Shown: positions 6,421 through 6,437 of the stretch, one piece after another
Layout of the letters: the number at the start of each line of letters is the position of its first letter
Numbering within the stretch: position 1 is the first letter of the stretch
Source of the DNA: an uncultured Candidatus Saccharibacteria bacterium
GTDB lineage: Bacteria > Patescibacteriota > Saccharimonadia > Saccharimonadales > Saccharimonadaceae
Assembly: GCA_938041005.1 (NCBI GenBank)
Contig: CALHZJ010000084.1
Location: 1-6,437, forward strand
DNA: 6,437 nt
Direction: 5' to 3'
Made by a program: the position numbers and the translations under genes
The notes under the pieces: generated by a model
What the model saw: only the letters and a program-made list of their open reading frames with translations
What the model was told of the DNA's origin: nothing
Databases searched by the model: none

Positions 6421-6435
6421 TTTTTATGCCATAAT
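6407..6435 (+). promoter_or_regulatory. Possible promoter for a gene beyond the window
   Basis: TTGCAA (6407-6412, 4 of 6) and CATAAT (6430-6435, 5 of 6) are separated by 17 bp, with a TG at 6427-6428 giving an extended -10. The -35 lies within the last codons of the membrane-protein gene. The window stops 2 bp after the -10, so the gene it would serve is not visible. Confidence 0.45.
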
Positions 6436-6437
6436 AT

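Noticed and set aside
6409..6429. A-T hairpin with T5 at the end of the membrane-protein gene
   Set aside because: Five A-T pairs with a loop over the stop codon are too weak for an intrinsic terminator, and the T residues form part of the stem.

Overview
The window is a compact bacterial heat-shock locus followed by one very large membrane-protein gene, all on the + strand. It reads: CIRCE operator and sigma70-type promoter, second CIRCE, dnaK (124-2013), intrinsic terminator, third CIRCE and promoter, dnaJ (2116-3225), a separate promoter, then a 1044-residue polytopic membrane protein (3286-6420). The last bases look like the promoter of a gene beyond the window. No RNA genes, mobile elements, CRISPR arrays or long non-coding stretches are visible. 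The longest gap between genes is 102 bp, and the 123 bp before dnaK are taken up by regulatory sites.

Regulation is the best-preserved feature. dnaK and dnaJ are adjacent but not one simple operon. A hairpin with a T-tract lies between them, and each gene has its own promoter in which a perfect CIRCE (TTAGCACTC-N9-GAGTGCTAA) overlaps the -35 box. The geometry is the same at both: the -35 fills the CIRCE spacer and the -10 begins 5 bp after the CIRCE. The HrcA repressor, whose gene is not in the window, should silence both. dnaK has an extra, imperfect CIRCE at its predicted transcription start and a normal Shine-Dalgarno. dnaJ has essentially no leader: its -10 box ends 9 bp before the ATG.

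DnaK and DnaJ are full length with all key motifs, and together form an Hsp70/Hsp40 folding pair. grpE and hrcA, often neighbours in other bacteria, are not seen here. The third gene has no CIRCE and no recognised function. It has an N-terminal anchor, a hydrophilic segment of about 105 residues, then about 17 transmembrane hairpins whose basic loops recur roughly every 53 residues.

Organism: a bacterium with HrcA/CIRCE control and moderately AT-rich DNA. All three genes stay open under the standard code and use TAA or TAG stops, so TGA need not be read as an amino acid. DnaK carries the roughly 23-residue ATPase-domain insert of the E. coli type, which the B. subtilis protein lacks. This argues against ordinary Firmicutes or Actinobacteria. 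A Saccharibacteria-like (Patescibacteria/CPR) origin is my tentative inference, from general protein style and gene order only.
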